Source: Nocardioides albus (GTDB taxonomy: Bacteria > Actinomycetota > Actinomycetes > Propionibacteriales > Nocardioidaceae). From it: a DNA stretch of 64,000 nucleotides. The notes under the pieces were generated by a model. That model made no database searches and was not told the DNA's origin. It saw only the letters and a list, made by a program, of their open reading frames with translations. The translations under genes were made by a program, and so were the position numbers. Where the stretch lies: the NCBI RefSeq assembly GCF_014648255.1, contig NZ_BMQT01000006.1, positions 310,001 to 374,000 of the forward strand. Reading direction: 5' to 3'. This document shows positions 35,455-44,281 of the stretch, one piece after another (position 1 is the stretch's first letter; each line of letters opens with the position of its first letter).

Positions 35455-36747
35455 GTGGACTCGACAGCGGACTCGACCGCGCTCCTGACAGATCACTACG
35501 AGCTGACCATGCTCCAAGCCGCGCTCAAGGCGGGCACTGCGGAGCGCCGTGCCGTCTTCGAGCTGTTCCCCCGGCGCCTCGCCGGTGGTCGCCGCTACGG
35601 CGTGGTGGCCGGGGTCGGACGGGCGCTCGACGCCGTCGAGACCTTCCGGTTCGGCCCGGAACAGCTGGCCGTCCTGGAGGGCGTCGTCGACGGCCCGACC
35701 CTGGAGTGGCTGGCCGGCTACCGCTTCACCGGCGACATCTGGGGGTACGCCGAGGGCGAGACCTTCTTCCCGCACTCGCCGCTGCTCGTGGTCGAGGCCA
35801 GCTTCGCCGAGGCGGTCGCCCTGGAGACGGTGCTCCTCTCGATCTACAACCACGACTCGGCCATCGCCACCGCGGCCTCCCGGATGACGCTCGCGGCCGG
35901 GGACCGCCCGTGCATCGAGATGGGCTCGCGGCGCACCCACGAGGCGGCCGCCGTCGCTGCCGCCCGGGCGGCCTATGTCGCGGGCTTCACCGCCACCTCC
36001 AACCTCGCCGCACGGGCGCGCTTCGGCGTGCCCACCACCGGCACCTCCGCCCACGCCTTCACGCTCCTGCACGACACCGAGGAGCAGGCCTTCCAGGCCC
36101 AGGTCGCCTCCCTCGGCAAGGGCACCACGCTGCTGGTGGACACCTACGACATCGCCGAGGCGGTCGCGAAGGCGGTCGAGATCACCGGGCCCGAGCTCGG
36201 TGCGGTGCGGATCGACTCCGGCGACCTGGGCCTCCTCGCCCACGACGTACGCCGCCAGCTCGACGACCTCGGCGCGACCAAGACGAAGATCATCGTCACC
36301 AGCGACCTGGACGAGTACGCCATCGCCGGCCTCGCGGCCGCCCCGGTCGACGGCTACGGGGTCGGCACCCAGCTGGTCACCGGCTCCGGTCATCCGACCG
36401 CCGGGTTCGTCTACAAGCTCGTCGCCCGCGAGGGCGCCTCCGGCGACCTGGAGCCGGTCGCCAAGAAGAGCGCGTCCAAGAGCTCGATCGGGGGCCGAAA
36501 GTACGCCCTGCGCCGCCGCGACCGCAACGATGTCGCCGACGCCGAGGTGATCGGCATCGGCACCCCTCCTCAGGGCGACGACAACGACCGCCCCCTCCTC
36601 ACCCAGCTCGTACGCAAGGGCGAGATCGTCGGTCGTGAGCCCCTCGACGCAGCCCGCGACCGCCACCAGGCCTCCGTCGCCGAGCTCCCCGTCATCGCCC
36701 ACTCGCTCCTCAAGGGCGATCCCGCGATCCCCACCCAGTTCATCTGA
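35455..36747 (+). CDS. pncB: nicotinate phosphoribosyltransferase
   Basis: 430 residues. Condenses nicotinate with PRPP to NaMN in NAD salvage. Family blocks: [15 protein letters not shown] at the N-terminus, [60 protein letters not shown] and the substrate-loop [25 protein letters not shown] at 35455 follows a CACGAT box by 6 nt. pncA lies 130 nt downstream, completing a two-step route from nicotinamide to NaMN. Confidence 0.95.
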   Translation: MDSTADSTALLTDHYELTMLQAALKAGTAERRAVFELFPRRLAGGRRYGVVAGVGRALDAVETFRFGPEQLAVLEGVVDGPTLEWLAGYRFTGDIWGYAEGETFFPHSPLLVVEASFAEAVALETVLLSIYNHDSAIATAASRMTLAAGDRPCIEMGSRRTHEAAAVAAARAAYVAGFTATSNLAARARFGVPTTGTSAHAFTLLHDTEEQAFQAQVASLGKGTTLLVDTYDIAEAVAKAVEITGPELGAVRIDSGDLGLLAHDVRRQLDDLGATKTKIIVTSDLDEYAIAGLAAAPVDGYGVGTQLVTGSGHPTAGFVYKLVAREGASGDLEPVAKKSASKSSIGGRKYALRRRDRNDVADAEVIGIGTPPQGDDNDRPLLTQLVRKGEIVGREPLDAARDRHQASVAELPVIAHSLLKGDPAIPTQFI

Positions 36748-36768
36748 TCGCGCGCCGCCTGGCCGGAT

Positions 36769-36854
36769 GTTCGTCTAGGTATGCAGACCAACCGTCACAC
36801 CCCACGTGGAACTCCGCTAGGGATGTGACGGTTCGGCTGCATACCTAGACGAAC
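36769..36854. repeat. 86-nt near-palindromic element between pncB and pncA
   Basis: Outer arms GTTCGTCTAGGTATGCAG (36769-36786) and its exact complement (36837-36854), 18 bp. Inner arms AACCGTCACA and TGTGACGGTT, 10 bp exact. The loop is about 26 nt. It begins 21 nt after pncB and ends 10 nt before the TACGCT box of pncA. It may be a terminator, an RNA hairpin or a MITE-like element; no target duplication is evident. Confidence 0.88.
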
Positions 36855-36877
36855 CGCCACCGTCTACGCTGGCGAGC

Positions 36878-37453
36878 ATGACGCGTGCACTGATCGTGGT
36901 CGACGTACAGAACGACTTCTGCGAGGGCGGGTCCCTGCCGGTCGACGGCGGGGCCAGGGTGGCCTACGACATCGGTCAGCTGCTGCGCGAACGAGCAGCG
37001 AGCAAGGAGCCGGAGCCGACGTACGGCCTGGTGGTGGCGACCAAGGACCACCACATCGACCCGGGCGACCACTTCGGCAACCCGCCGGACTACGTGGACT
37101 CGTGGCCGGCGCACTGCGTGGTCGGCACCGACGGCGAGGCGTTCCACCCCAACCTGGACCCGGTGTCCTTCGACGAGATCTTCCGCAAGGGCGAGTACGC
37201 CGCGGCATATTCCGGCTTCGAGGGCGCGGCCAAGGGCGGCGCCACGCTGGTCGACTGGCTCCGGGAGCGCGGGGTGGAGGAGGTCGACGTGTGCGGGCTG
37301 GCGACCGACTACTGCGTACGCGCGACCGTGCTCGACGCGCGAGCGGCCGGGTTCGGCACGACGCTGCTCTCCGACCTGACCGCTGGAGTGGCGGCGGAGC
37401 GCACTGCAGCGGCCATCGAAGAGATGCGCGCGGCGGGGGTAACGGTCTTGTGA
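36878..37453 (+). CDS. pncA: nicotinamidase
   Basis: 191 residues, isochorismatase-like fold; hydrolyses nicotinamide to nicotinate and ammonia. Catalytic triad Asp9 (VVDVQNDF), Lys104 (FRKGEYAAAYSGFEG) and Cys146 (ATDYCVRAT). The metal-site segment is ATKDHHIDPGDHF. Same family as the enzyme that activates pyrazinamide. ATG is leaderless: TACGCT at 36865-36870. Paired with pncB upstream. Confidence 0.95.
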   Translation: MTRALIVVDVQNDFCEGGSLPVDGGARVAYDIGQLLRERAASKEPEPTYGLVVATKDHHIDPGDHFGNPPDYVDSWPAHCVVGTDGEAFHPNLDPVSFDEIFRKGEYAAAYSGFEGAAKGGATLVDWLRERGVEEVDVCGLATDYCVRATVLDARAAGFGTTLLSDLTAGVAAERTAAAIEEMRAAGVTVL

Positions 37454-37508
37454 CAGAAATGCGAACTTTCCACCGATAGTGCTCGTCTGAAGGTCTATTC
37501 TCTCTCGA

Positions 37509-38753
37509 ATGGCTCGGATCTCGGCGACAGCCCCACTGCACCATCCCCACTTCCGGTGGTTCTTCGCATCCCGGTCGGTGAACCTGGTCGGCAATTTCAT
37601 GGCGCCGGTCGCGCTCGCCTTCGCCGTGATGGAGGTGAGCGACGCGCCGATCGCGATCGGCGCCGTCCTCGCGGCCCGGACCATCCCGATGATCATCTTC
37701 ATGCTGATCGGCGGCGTGCTCGCCGACCGGTTGGGCCGCGCCCGGATCCTGTTCGCCTCCAACCTGGTCTCCGGTCTGAGCCAGGCGGCCGTCGCTGTCC
37801 TGGTCATCGCCGGCGTCGCCGAGCTGTGGCACCTGATCGCGCTCTCGGCCCTCAACGGCATCGTCTCCGCCGCCGGTCTGCCGGCTCAGCAGGGGATCAT
37901 TCCGCTCGTGGTGCCCCGCGACCAGCTGCAGGAGGCCAACGTCCTGCTGTCGCTGACCCGGGCGGTCGTCGCGATCGCCGGCCCTGGAACGGCGGGCCTG
38001 CTCGTCCTCAGCGTCGGCGCGGGCTGGGCGCTCGCGCTCGACGCCGCCACCTGGATCATCGCGGCGCTGCTGTTGCTGCCCGTCAAGCTCACCGGCTCGG
38101 TCGGCAAGGCCTCCGTCGTCGGCGACCTGCGTCTCGGCTGGGACTACTTCCGCTCGACCACCTGGCTGTGGCTCTGCGTCGGCGCCGCGACCATGCTCAA
38201 CGCGCTCTACGAGGGCGGGTTGCTCACCCTCGGGCCACAGCGGGCCGAGGGCTCATCGCTGGGTGCCGGCGGCTGGGGCCTGATCCTCACCTTCCAGGGG
38301 ATCGGCGTGCTCGCCGCGACCCTTGTGCTGATGAAGGTCCGGCTCGAACGACCCCTGTTCTTCGGCATGATCGGCATGGCCGCCTTCGGTCTGCCGATCG
38401 CGGCCCTCGGGTTCTCCACCGACATGGCGGTGCTCCTGCCCGCGGCCGCCATCTCCGGCGCCGGTGTCCAGGTGTTCAGTCTCGGCTGGCAGCTGTCGAT
38501 GCAGGAGAACGTCCCCGGTGAGCTGCTCTCCCGGGCGTCCTCCTACGACCAGCTCGGGACGTATATCGCGATTCCCATCGGGCAGCTGACGATGGGACCC
38601 TTGGCCGCCGCGTACGGGATCGAGAACGTGCTCATGATCGCCGGGATCGCCTTCGTCGCGATCTCGCTGGCGACACTGCTGAGCCCAGCCGTACGCCGCC
38701 TGAGCCGCGTCACCGTCCCGGCCGTCGAACGCAACGGCGCTCCGGCGCACTAG
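37509..38753 (+). CDS. MFS transporter (EntS-like)
   Basis: 414 residues, about twelve membrane helices. Motif A-like GGVLADRLGRARIL follows helix 2, and the C-half repeats the pattern. It fits the MFS_3/enterobactin-exporter type, which includes many drug and siderophore exporters; substrate unknown. ATG at 37509 is leaderless, with TATTCT at 37496-37501. Convergent with the DUF1697 gene. Confidence 0.9.
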   Translation: MARISATAPLHHPHFRWFFASRSVNLVGNFMAPVALAFAVMEVSDAPIAIGAVLAARTIPMIIFMLIGGVLADRLGRARILFASNLVSGLSQAAVAVLVIAGVAELWHLIALSALNGIVSAAGLPAQQGIIPLVVPRDQLQEANVLLSLTRAVVAIAGPGTAGLLVLSVGAGWALALDAATWIIAALLLLPVKLTGSVGKASVVGDLRLGWDYFRSTTWLWLCVGAATMLNALYEGGLLTLGPQRAEGSSLGAGGWGLILTFQGIGVLAATLVLMKVRLERPLFFGMIGMAAFGLPIAALGFSTDMAVLLPAAAISGAGVQVFSLGWQLSMQENVPGELLSRASSYDQLGTYIAIPIGQLTMGPLAAAYGIENVLMIAGIAFVAISLATLLSPAVRRLSRVTVPAVERNGAPAH

Positions 38754-38761
38754 CCCCGGCC

Positions 38762-39301
38762 TCACGCCCACCGGTCGGCGAGGGTGCGGATCACATTGAG
38801 GTTGCGGTTGGTGCTGACCGCGATGTGACGCTCGACCACGGCGTTGGTGATCTTCGTCTGGTGGAAGCTCTCGGTCAGCAGGTGCACGGCGCGACCGATG
38901 ACATAGACCTGCTCGCCCTCCCCCGCCCGGGCGACCAGCGCCTCGCGGGAGCCGGTGTCGCCGTGCTCCTTGCACAGGAACACGAACTGTCTGCCTTCGT
39001 GCCCCATCCCGACCGCCGCGGCATCGTTGGCGATCACCTTCAGCTCGGCGGGGGTGAGGCAGATCGTCGGCACCTCGAAGAAGCGATCGGCAGCGAAGGC
39101 CTCCTCCAGGATCGCCTCCATCTCGGCCCGGTCGCCGACCGGGTGGTCGAAGCGTACGTTGCCGGTGTTGATGTAGGTCTCGACGTCCGTCCCGCCCGCC
39201 CTCACGACCGCCGCGATGATCGCCTGCTTCGGGAACTTCCGGTTCGCGCCGAGGTTGATGGCGCGCAGGAACGCGATCCAGGTGTGCCGTTCCGTTGTCA
39301 T
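38762..39301 (-). CDS. DUF1697 family protein
   Basis: 179 residues. N-terminal WIAFLRAINLGANRKFPKQAIIAAV, then GTDVETYINTGNVRFDHP, typical of DUF1697, a small cytoplasmic alpha/beta family of unknown function common in Gram-positive bacteria. ATG at 39301; divergent from the MarR gene, 57 nt apart, so that regulator may act on it. Confidence 0.85.
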   Translation of the reverse strand: MTTERHTWIAFLRAINLGANRKFPKQAIIAAVVRAGGTDVETYINTGNVRFDHPVGDRAEMEAILEEAFAADRFFEVPTICLTPAELKVIANDAAAVGMGHEGRQFVFLCKEHGDTGSREALVARAGEGEQVYVIGRAVHLLTESFHQTKITNAVVERHIAVSTNRNLNVIRTLADRWA

Positions 39302-39358
39302 TCTCAGATAGTCTCCACCCGTCCGCCGCGCCGCAACCCCGACCCTGGAATCCGATCG

Positions 39359-39835
39359 ATGCCTTCACAGCAGCTGCTCTCCACGGCAGCCCCGACCGCC
39401 TCGGGCTCCGCTTCGGCGAAGACCCTGGACCTCTCCAGCGACCTGGTCGTCTACGCGGCGCGTCTCATGCGCCTCGTACGCCGCGCCCTGGACCTACCGG
39501 CCAGTGTCCGGGTCCTCACGATCCTCGACGCCGTCGGGCCGCTCGGCATCACCGACCTGGCCCGCGCCGACGGCTGCTCGCAACCGACCATGTCGGCCCA
39601 GATCGCCCAGCTGGTCGAGACCGGCCTGGTCAGCAAGGAGCCCAATCCCGCCGATGCGCGGGCGAGCCTGGTCACCCTCACGGACGCCGGTCGGGCAGAC
39701 CTCGCCGACGTGCGCGAGCGCATCTCCCACCTCATCGCCGAGCGCCTCGAGTCTCGCAACCGCACCGAGGCCGAGCTCGAGGGCGCGGTCGCGGTGCTTC
39801 GCGACCTGGTCGAGGGCGACTCCCCGACCGCCTAG
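39359..39835 (+). CDS. MarR-family transcriptional regulator
   Basis: 158 residues. Winged helix: LDAVGPLGITDLARADGCSQPTMSAQIAQLVETGLVSKEPNPADARASLVTLTDAGRADL, with the DARAS wing tip typical of MarR (usually DxRxxxVxLT). Dimerisation helices on both sides. ATG at 39359 without an obvious binding site. Its TAG stop is part of the CTAG flanking the adjacent inverted-repeat element. Confidence 0.9.
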   Translation: MPSQQLLSTAAPTASGSASAKTLDLSSDLVVYAARLMRLVRRALDLPASVRVLTILDAVGPLGITDLARADGCSQPTMSAQIAQLVETGLVSKEPNPADARASLVTLTDAGRADLADVRERISHLIAERLESRNRTEAELEGAVAVLRDLVEGDSPTA

Positions 39836-39998
39836 TGGCGCGTCCTGGAAGTTCCTGGACGGTTGGCGTCGTCAGGGTGCGTGCATGGCGAGGCGGCGTC
39901 GCGAAGTCATACCGGGCGTCTTCCGAGCGGCGCCAACGCTGCCAGGTGCGTGCCATGGCGGCGCGAAGCGCCTAGGAACTTCTGGGACGCGCCACTAG
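39832..39998. mobile_element. MITE-like inverted-repeat element in CTAG
   Basis: CTAG at 39832-39835 and 39995-39998 bracket a 159-bp insert whose ends are TGGCGCGTCC and GGACGCGCCA. The inverted repeat continues as GAAGTTCCTRG, about 23 bp with three mismatches. The interior shows a near-duplicate GGTGCGTGC(C)ATGGCG in direct orientation. No gene inside. The outer CTAGs hold the TAG stop codons of marR and cutC on opposite strands, as expected if the element duplicated a shared CTAG on insertion. Confidence 0.75.
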
Positions 39999-40732
39999 TG
40001 GCGGCCGAGCACAGCAGCTGCAGCGGCGACGACCGCAGGATCGGTCACCCAGTGGCCACCGTCGTCGGCGTCGCCCAACGCGAGCCGGGAGGCAGAGGGG
40101 ATCCGCCGCTTCGCGGACAGGTGCACGCCCTCGACGCCGAGCGCGGCGAGCGCCCTGATCGCCTCCACACTCACCCCACCGCCGGCCAGCACGTCCGGCC
40201 CCTCCACCGCCACCATCGCGGCGATCGTCGCCGCGCCCGCGGCTGCGGTCGACGCACCTCCCGAGGTGAGCACCCGGTCGACCATGCCGCTCAGCGCTCG
40301 GACCGCCGCGACCGGGTCGGCACTGAGGTCGACGGCGCGGTGGAACGTCACCGTCGCCTCGTACGCTGCGGCCTTCTCCGCGATCCGGCGGACCAGGTCC
40401 ACGTCCGGCAACCCGTCCGTGGTGAGCGCACCGATCACGATCCCGTCGGCGCCGGCCTCGAGGATCGTGTCGACCTCTCGTGCCAGCAGGTCCCGCTCTT
40501 CCCGGGAGTAGCTGAATCCGCCCGGGCGCGGCCGGACGAGCACCTGGACGCCCTGCCACCCGTCGCCGGCCTCGATGCCGCCGACCTCGTCGAGGACCGC
40601 CTCGAGGAGCCCGTGCGACGGCGTGACACCGCCGACCTCGAGCGCCGAGCAGAGCTCGACGCGGTTCGCCCCGCCCTCGCGAGCAGCGCGTGCCCCCTCC
40701 ACCGAGGTCACCGCGATCTCCAGCGCGGTCAT
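39995..40732 (-). CDS. cutC: copper homeostasis protein CutC-like
   Basis: 245 residues, TIM-barrel. Blocks: LEIAVTSVEGARAAREGGANRVELCSALEVGGVTPSHGLL, VLVRPRPGGFSYS, GADGIVIGALTTDG, VTFHRAVDL, VLTSGG and the C-terminal EGVHLSAKR. CutC was named for copper tolerance in E. coli, though its biochemical role remains unclear. ATG at 40732. Its stop lies in the right end of the inverted-repeat element. Confidence 0.93.
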   Translation of the reverse strand: MTALEIAVTSVEGARAAREGGANRVELCSALEVGGVTPSHGLLEAVLDEVGGIEAGDGWQGVQVLVRPRPGGFSYSREERDLLAREVDTILEAGADGIVIGALTTDGLPDVDLVRRIAEKAAAYEATVTFHRAVDLSADPVAAVRALSGMVDRVLTSGGASTAAAGAATIAAMVAVEGPDVLAGGGVSVEAIRALAALGVEGVHLSAKRRIPSASRLALGDADDGGHWVTDPAVVAAAAAVLGRH

Positions 40733-40750
40733 GCGCTGCCCACGCCGGAT

Positions 40751-40807
40751 ACGACGGGACGTTCCGGTCGCTCTACCCGCGAGTAACCGACAATTACGTC
40801 CCGTCGT
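40751..40807 (-). terminator. hairpin after the helicase gene
   Basis: ACGACGGGACGT at 40751-40762 pairs exactly with ACGTCCCGTCGT at 40796-40807, 12 bp with a 33-nt loop that can fold further. It lies 19 nt past the helicase stop and upstream of cutC. No T-run. Confidence 0.6.
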
Positions 40808-40826
40808 ACCTCGCGACGGGACCCGG

Positions 40827-42608
40827 TCACGCCGAGCCCCGTGCCGCCCAGTCACGCAGGGTGTCGATCCGCTCACGCAGCTGGTCGGCGTTGGCGACCG
40901 CGGCGGGCGGGCCGCCGCACTCCTTGCGGAGCCGGTTGTGGGTGACCCCGTGGGGCGTCTTGGTGCGGTGGTGCCAGGCGGCGACCAGGCCGTTGAGCTC
41001 TCGGCGGAGCACGGCGAGCTGCTCGTGGGCGGCGACCGCGGCGACCGGCTCGTCGGCAGCGACGGGCGCAGAGGCGGACTTCTGCTTGCGCGCCCGGTCG
41101 CTCTGCCGCTGTTGGAGCAGGGCCTTCATCTGGTCGGTGTCGAGCAGGCCGGGGATGCCGAGGAAGTCCATCTCCTCCTCGGAGCCGACGTGCACCTCGC
41201 CGGAGTGGCCGAACTCGCCGCCGTCGAAGAGCACCCGGTCGAAGCGCGCCTCCGACCCCATGGCCTCCCAGGCTCCCAGCTCCTCCTCGGAGGCGCCCTC
41301 CTCGGCGTTGGCCGCGGCCATCAGCGCGTCCTCGGCGGCGAAGATGTCGTCCTCGCTGGTGACCTTCTTGCCGAGCACGTGGTCGCGCTGCAGCTCGAGC
41401 TCCGAGGCGAAGCCGAGCAGGTTCGGGACCGACGGCAGGAAGACCGAGGCCGTCTCACCCCGGGTCCGCGCTCGTACGAAGCGCCCCACCGCCTGCGCGA
41501 AGAACAGCGGCGTGGAGGTGGTGGTCGCGTAGACCCCGACCGCGAGCCGGGGCACGTCGACGCCCTCGGAGACCATCCGGACCGCGACCATCCAGCGGTC
41601 GTCGGACTCGGAGAACTTGGCGATCTTCTTCGAGCCGGCCTTCTCGTCGGAGAGCACCACGGTGGCGCTCTGTCCGGTGATCGTCTTCAGCGTCTTGGCG
41701 TAGGAGCGCGCCGACTCCTGGTCGGTCGCGATGACGAGCCCGCCCGCGTCCGGGACGTGGCGGCGTACCTCGGTCAGGCGCTTGTCGGCGGCCGCCAGCA
41801 CCGATGGGATCCACGATCCGGCCGGGTCCAGCGCGGTCCGCAGTGCCTGCGAGGTCAGGTCCTTGGTCAGCGGCTCGCCGAGGTGGGCGGCGATCTCGTC
41901 GCCGGCACGGGTGCGCCACTGCATCTGTCCGGAGTAGGCCATGAAGAGCACCGGCCGGACGACGTGGTCGCGCAGCGCCTCGGCGTAGCCGTAGGTGTAG
42001 TCGGCCGCCGAGCGCGGGATACCGTCCTCGCCGGGCGCGTAGGTGACGAACGGGATCGGGTTGGTGTCGGAGCGGAACGGCGTACCGGTCAGCGCCAGCC
42101 GCCGTGCGGCCGGCTCGAAGGCCTCCCTGACCCCCTCGCCCCACGAGAGCGCGTCACCGGCGTGGTGCACCTCGTCGAGGATCACCAGAGTCTTGAACCG
42201 CTCGGTGCGGATCCGCATCGCGAGCGGGTTGACCGCCACCCCTGCGTACGTCACGGCGATCCCGACGTAGTCGGCCGAGGTCTTGCCCTGGCCGGCGGAG
42301 TAGGTCGGGTCGATCGGGATCCCCGCCCGCGCAGCCGCCTCCGCCCACTGGACCTTGAGGTGCTCGGTGGGCGCGACGATCGTCACCCGGTCGACCAGGC
42401 GGCGCCCGAGGAGCTCGGCGGCGACCGTCAGCGCGAAGGTCGTCTTACCGGCACCAGGGGTCGCGACGGCGAGGAAGTCACGGGGCTGGTCGTCGAGATA
42501 GGCGTTCAGCGCCTCCTGCTGCCAAGCACGGAGCTTGGGCGCAGTGCCCCACGCGGCCTTGTTGGGCCACGCAGGTGTGAGAGCGCCGGGGAGATCGGCA
42601 CTGCTCAC
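40827..42608 (-). CDS. superfamily 2 DEAD/DEAH-box helicase
   Basis: 593 residues. Motif I AVATPGAGKTTFAL, motif Ia IVAPTEHL, motif II LVILDEVHH, motif III ALTGTPFR, motif V MVSEGVDVPRLAVGVYAT and motif VI QAVGRFVRA, i.e. an XPB/type III restriction-like helicase core (about 40-410). The C-terminal 180 residues are unassigned. No nuclease or methylase is adjacent. GTG at 42608 overlaps the stop of the DUF3039 gene (GTGA), so the two are coupled and may act together. Confidence 0.92.
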   Translation of the reverse strand: MSSADLPGALTPAWPNKAAWGTAPKLRAWQQEALNAYLDDQPRDFLAVATPGAGKTTFALTVAAELLGRRLVDRVTIVAPTEHLKVQWAEAAARAGIPIDPTYSAGQGKTSADYVGIAVTYAGVAVNPLAMRIRTERFKTLVILDEVHHAGDALSWGEGVREAFEPAARRLALTGTPFRSDTNPIPFVTYAPGEDGIPRSAADYTYGYAEALRDHVVRPVLFMAYSGQMQWRTRAGDEIAAHLGEPLTKDLTSQALRTALDPAGSWIPSVLAAADKRLTEVRRHVPDAGGLVIATDQESARSYAKTLKTITGQSATVVLSDEKAGSKKIAKFSESDDRWMVAVRMVSEGVDVPRLAVGVYATTTSTPLFFAQAVGRFVRARTRGETASVFLPSVPNLLGFASELELQRDHVLGKKVTSEDDIFAAEDALMAAANAEEGASEEELGAWEAMGSEARFDRVLFDGGEFGHSGEVHVGSEEEMDFLGIPGLLDTDQMKALLQQRQSDRARKQKSASAPVAADEPVAAVAAHEQLAVLRRELNGLVAAWHHRTKTPHGVTHNRLRKECGGPPAAVANADQLRERIDTLRDWAARGSA

Positions 42609-42883
42609 TCGTCGTCGCCCTCGCCACCGCTCGGCGGCATCCCCTCGAAGATCTCTTTGCAGTCGGGGCAGACCGGGAACTTGGACCCGTCGCGGCTCGG
42701 CACCCACACCTTGCCGCACAGCGCGACCACGGGCGTGCCCATGACCATCGCCTCGGTCAGCTTGTCCTTCTCCACATAGTGGGAGTAGCGGTCGTGGTCA
42801 CCCTCCTCGGTGGGGACGTCTTGATGACGAACGTCCTCCCGTTCTTTGACGGCTTCTTTCGTGCCGAATCCCAGGATGCCCAT
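42605..42883 (-). CDS. DUF3039 small protein
   Basis: 92 residues. Recognisable by YVEKDKLTEAMVMGTPVVALCGKVWVPSRDGSKFPVCPDCKEIFEGM. The Cys of ALCGK and the CPDC pair may bind zinc. A conserved actinobacterial protein of unknown function, repeatedly found beside this helicase in my recollection. Translationally coupled to it here. Confidence 0.88.
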   Translation of the reverse strand: MGILGFGTKEAVKEREDVRHQDVPTEEGDHDRYSHYVEKDKLTEAMVMGTPVVALCGKVWVPSRDGSKFPVCPDCKEIFEGMPPSGGEGDDE

Positions 42884-42906
42884 GCCTCCAACCTTACAAG
42901 GGTCCG

Positions 42907-43473
42907 TTAGTTGAGTCCGGGGTCGGGCGGGCGCGTGGCGTGGAATGCCAGCTCACCGGGCTGGCGACGGAGCACCGCGCCCCACATCGAGCTGACGTCG
43001 TCGAGGAAGGAGTCGTAGGGCTCGCCGTCGATGACATACCAGGACCCCTCCTCCACCTCGCTCTGCAGCTGGGCTGCCCCCCAACCTGCGTAGCCGGCAA
43101 AGATACGCAGGCGCGACAGGGTTCCGTCGACCAGCTCGACGGGCGTGTCGAGGTCGAGCAGCCCGAGGCGCCCGACCACCGGCCGGAAGCCCAGCGGCGG
43201 GTCGTCGGCGTCGACCAGGAGAGCGACCGCGATCGCGGCGTCCTTGCTCACCGGGCCGCCCTGGAAGAGCACGTCGGGATCGGCGACAGAAGCCGCCCAC
43301 GGATGGAGCACCTCGGCGACGGGAACCGGTGAGGGCCGGTTCAGTACGACGCCGAGCGCCCCGTCGTCGTTGACCTCGATCAGCAGCACCACGGTGTCGA
43401 CGAAGTTGGGATCACGGAGCTCGGGCGTGGCCACCAGCAGCCGACCGGCGCGTACGTCCGTCTGCTCGGTCAT
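42907..43473 (-). CDS. YqgE/AlgH family protein
   Basis: 188 residues. AGRLLVATPELRDPNFVDTVVLLIEVNDDGALGVVLNRPS is the family start, with VLFQGGPV in the middle and FAGYAGWGAAQLQSEVEEGSW near the end. Function not settled (DUF179). ATG at 43473; 24 nt before the DUF3039 gene, probably the same transcript. Confidence 0.93.
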   Translation of the reverse strand: MTEQTDVRAGRLLVATPELRDPNFVDTVVLLIEVNDDGALGVVLNRPSPVPVAEVLHPWAASVADPDVLFQGGPVSKDAAIAVALLVDADDPPLGFRPVVGRLGLLDLDTPVELVDGTLSRLRIFAGYAGWGAAQLQSEVEEGSWYVIDGEPYDSFLDDVSSMWGAVLRRQPGELAFHATRPPDPGLN

Positions 43474-43626
43474 GACGCCATGATCGCATCACCTGTGAAA
43501 CAACAGCTGGAACTCGAATCCGACACGTATGGAGACTCCGGGGCCGGCGCTGAGGGAGTGCGGAGGGAGATCCGCGGGAGGGTGCACCGGCGCCCGGAGC
43601 CTGGCTCGATGAGGCAGTACGCCGCC

Positions 43627-44157
43627 TCAGGCCGCCGACCGCACCGACCGGAACATGTCGACGAGACCCGCGAAGGGGCCGCGGTCGACGATCGGGGCGG
43701 CCGGTTCGTACTCGGCCCGGGCTCGCAGCTCGATCATCGAGCCGACCTGGACGCACTGGGCGTCGGCGAAGGCACCCTTGCCCGCCATGACGGCAAGGGT
43801 GAGGTGCTCTTTGGTCCGCGCCTTGGCCAGCGCGTCGGCCATGGTCTCGTCGACGGGAAGGGCGTGGTAACGGTCGAGGACCGCGCGGACTCCGGGCAGG
43901 TCGTCGGCAGTGCCGTGCCAGGCACGGACGACGGCGTCCTCGAGGTCCATCGGCTGGTCGGCGAGCTCGGTCTCGATGCGGCCGGACAGGCGGGTGTGCC
44001 AGCGCAGCTGCAGGGCGGCGAGCAGGTCGAGCTCGTCGGCGAAGGTTTCGGTGACGCCGGGAAGATCCATGGGCAGCAGGCCGTCTCGACGATCGTCGAC
44101 GGCGGCGACCACACCGCGGAGGATCTCCCCGCGCTTGTGATGGCTGGTCCAGCTCAT
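43627..44157 (-). CDS. conserved hypothetical protein, divergent from TetR
   Basis: 176 residues, mostly helical, no membrane segment: LRGVVAAVDDRRDGLLPMDLPGVTETFADELDLLAALQLRWHTRLSGRIE and a Cys-containing tail. I do not recognise the family, though the size and divergent TetR gene look like a regulator-target pair. ATG at 44157 with AAGGAG at 6 nt; a GTG eleven codons upstream is unlikely. The 26-bp palindrome at 44189-44214 lies just upstream, so TetR probably represses it. Confidence 0.8.
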   Translation of the reverse strand: MSWTSHHKRGEILRGVVAAVDDRRDGLLPMDLPGVTETFADELDLLAALQLRWHTRLSGRIETELADQPMDLEDAVVRAWHGTADDLPGVRAVLDRYHALPVDETMADALAKARTKEHLTLAVMAGKGAFADAQCVQVGSMIELRARAEYEPAAPIVDRGPFAGLVDMFRSVRSAA

Positions 44158-44188
44158 TATCGGCTCCTTGCGGAAGATCGTCACCCAC

Positions 44189-44214
44189 ATACTGTGAGTA
44201 CGTACCTACAGTAT
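44189..44214. promoter_or_regulatory. palindromic operator in the TetR divergent region
   Basis: ATACTGT..GTACGTAC..ACAGTAT, a 26-nt palindrome with mismatches only at two symmetric pairs. It starts 32 nt upstream of the hypothetical gene's ATG. A second short dyad CATACC/GGTATG follows at about 44218-44232. The size and symmetry fit a TetR dimer site. Confidence 0.75.
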
Positions 44215-44281
44215 TGAACATACCAAGGGTATGGCCAATACCTGGGACGGTGATTCCGAACACGGCCGTTAGAGTGGGCGG

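Noticed and set aside
40575..42779. 734-codon plus-strand frame opposite the helicase
   Set aside because: Arg/Gly-rich antisense of a helicase with all motifs on the minus strand.
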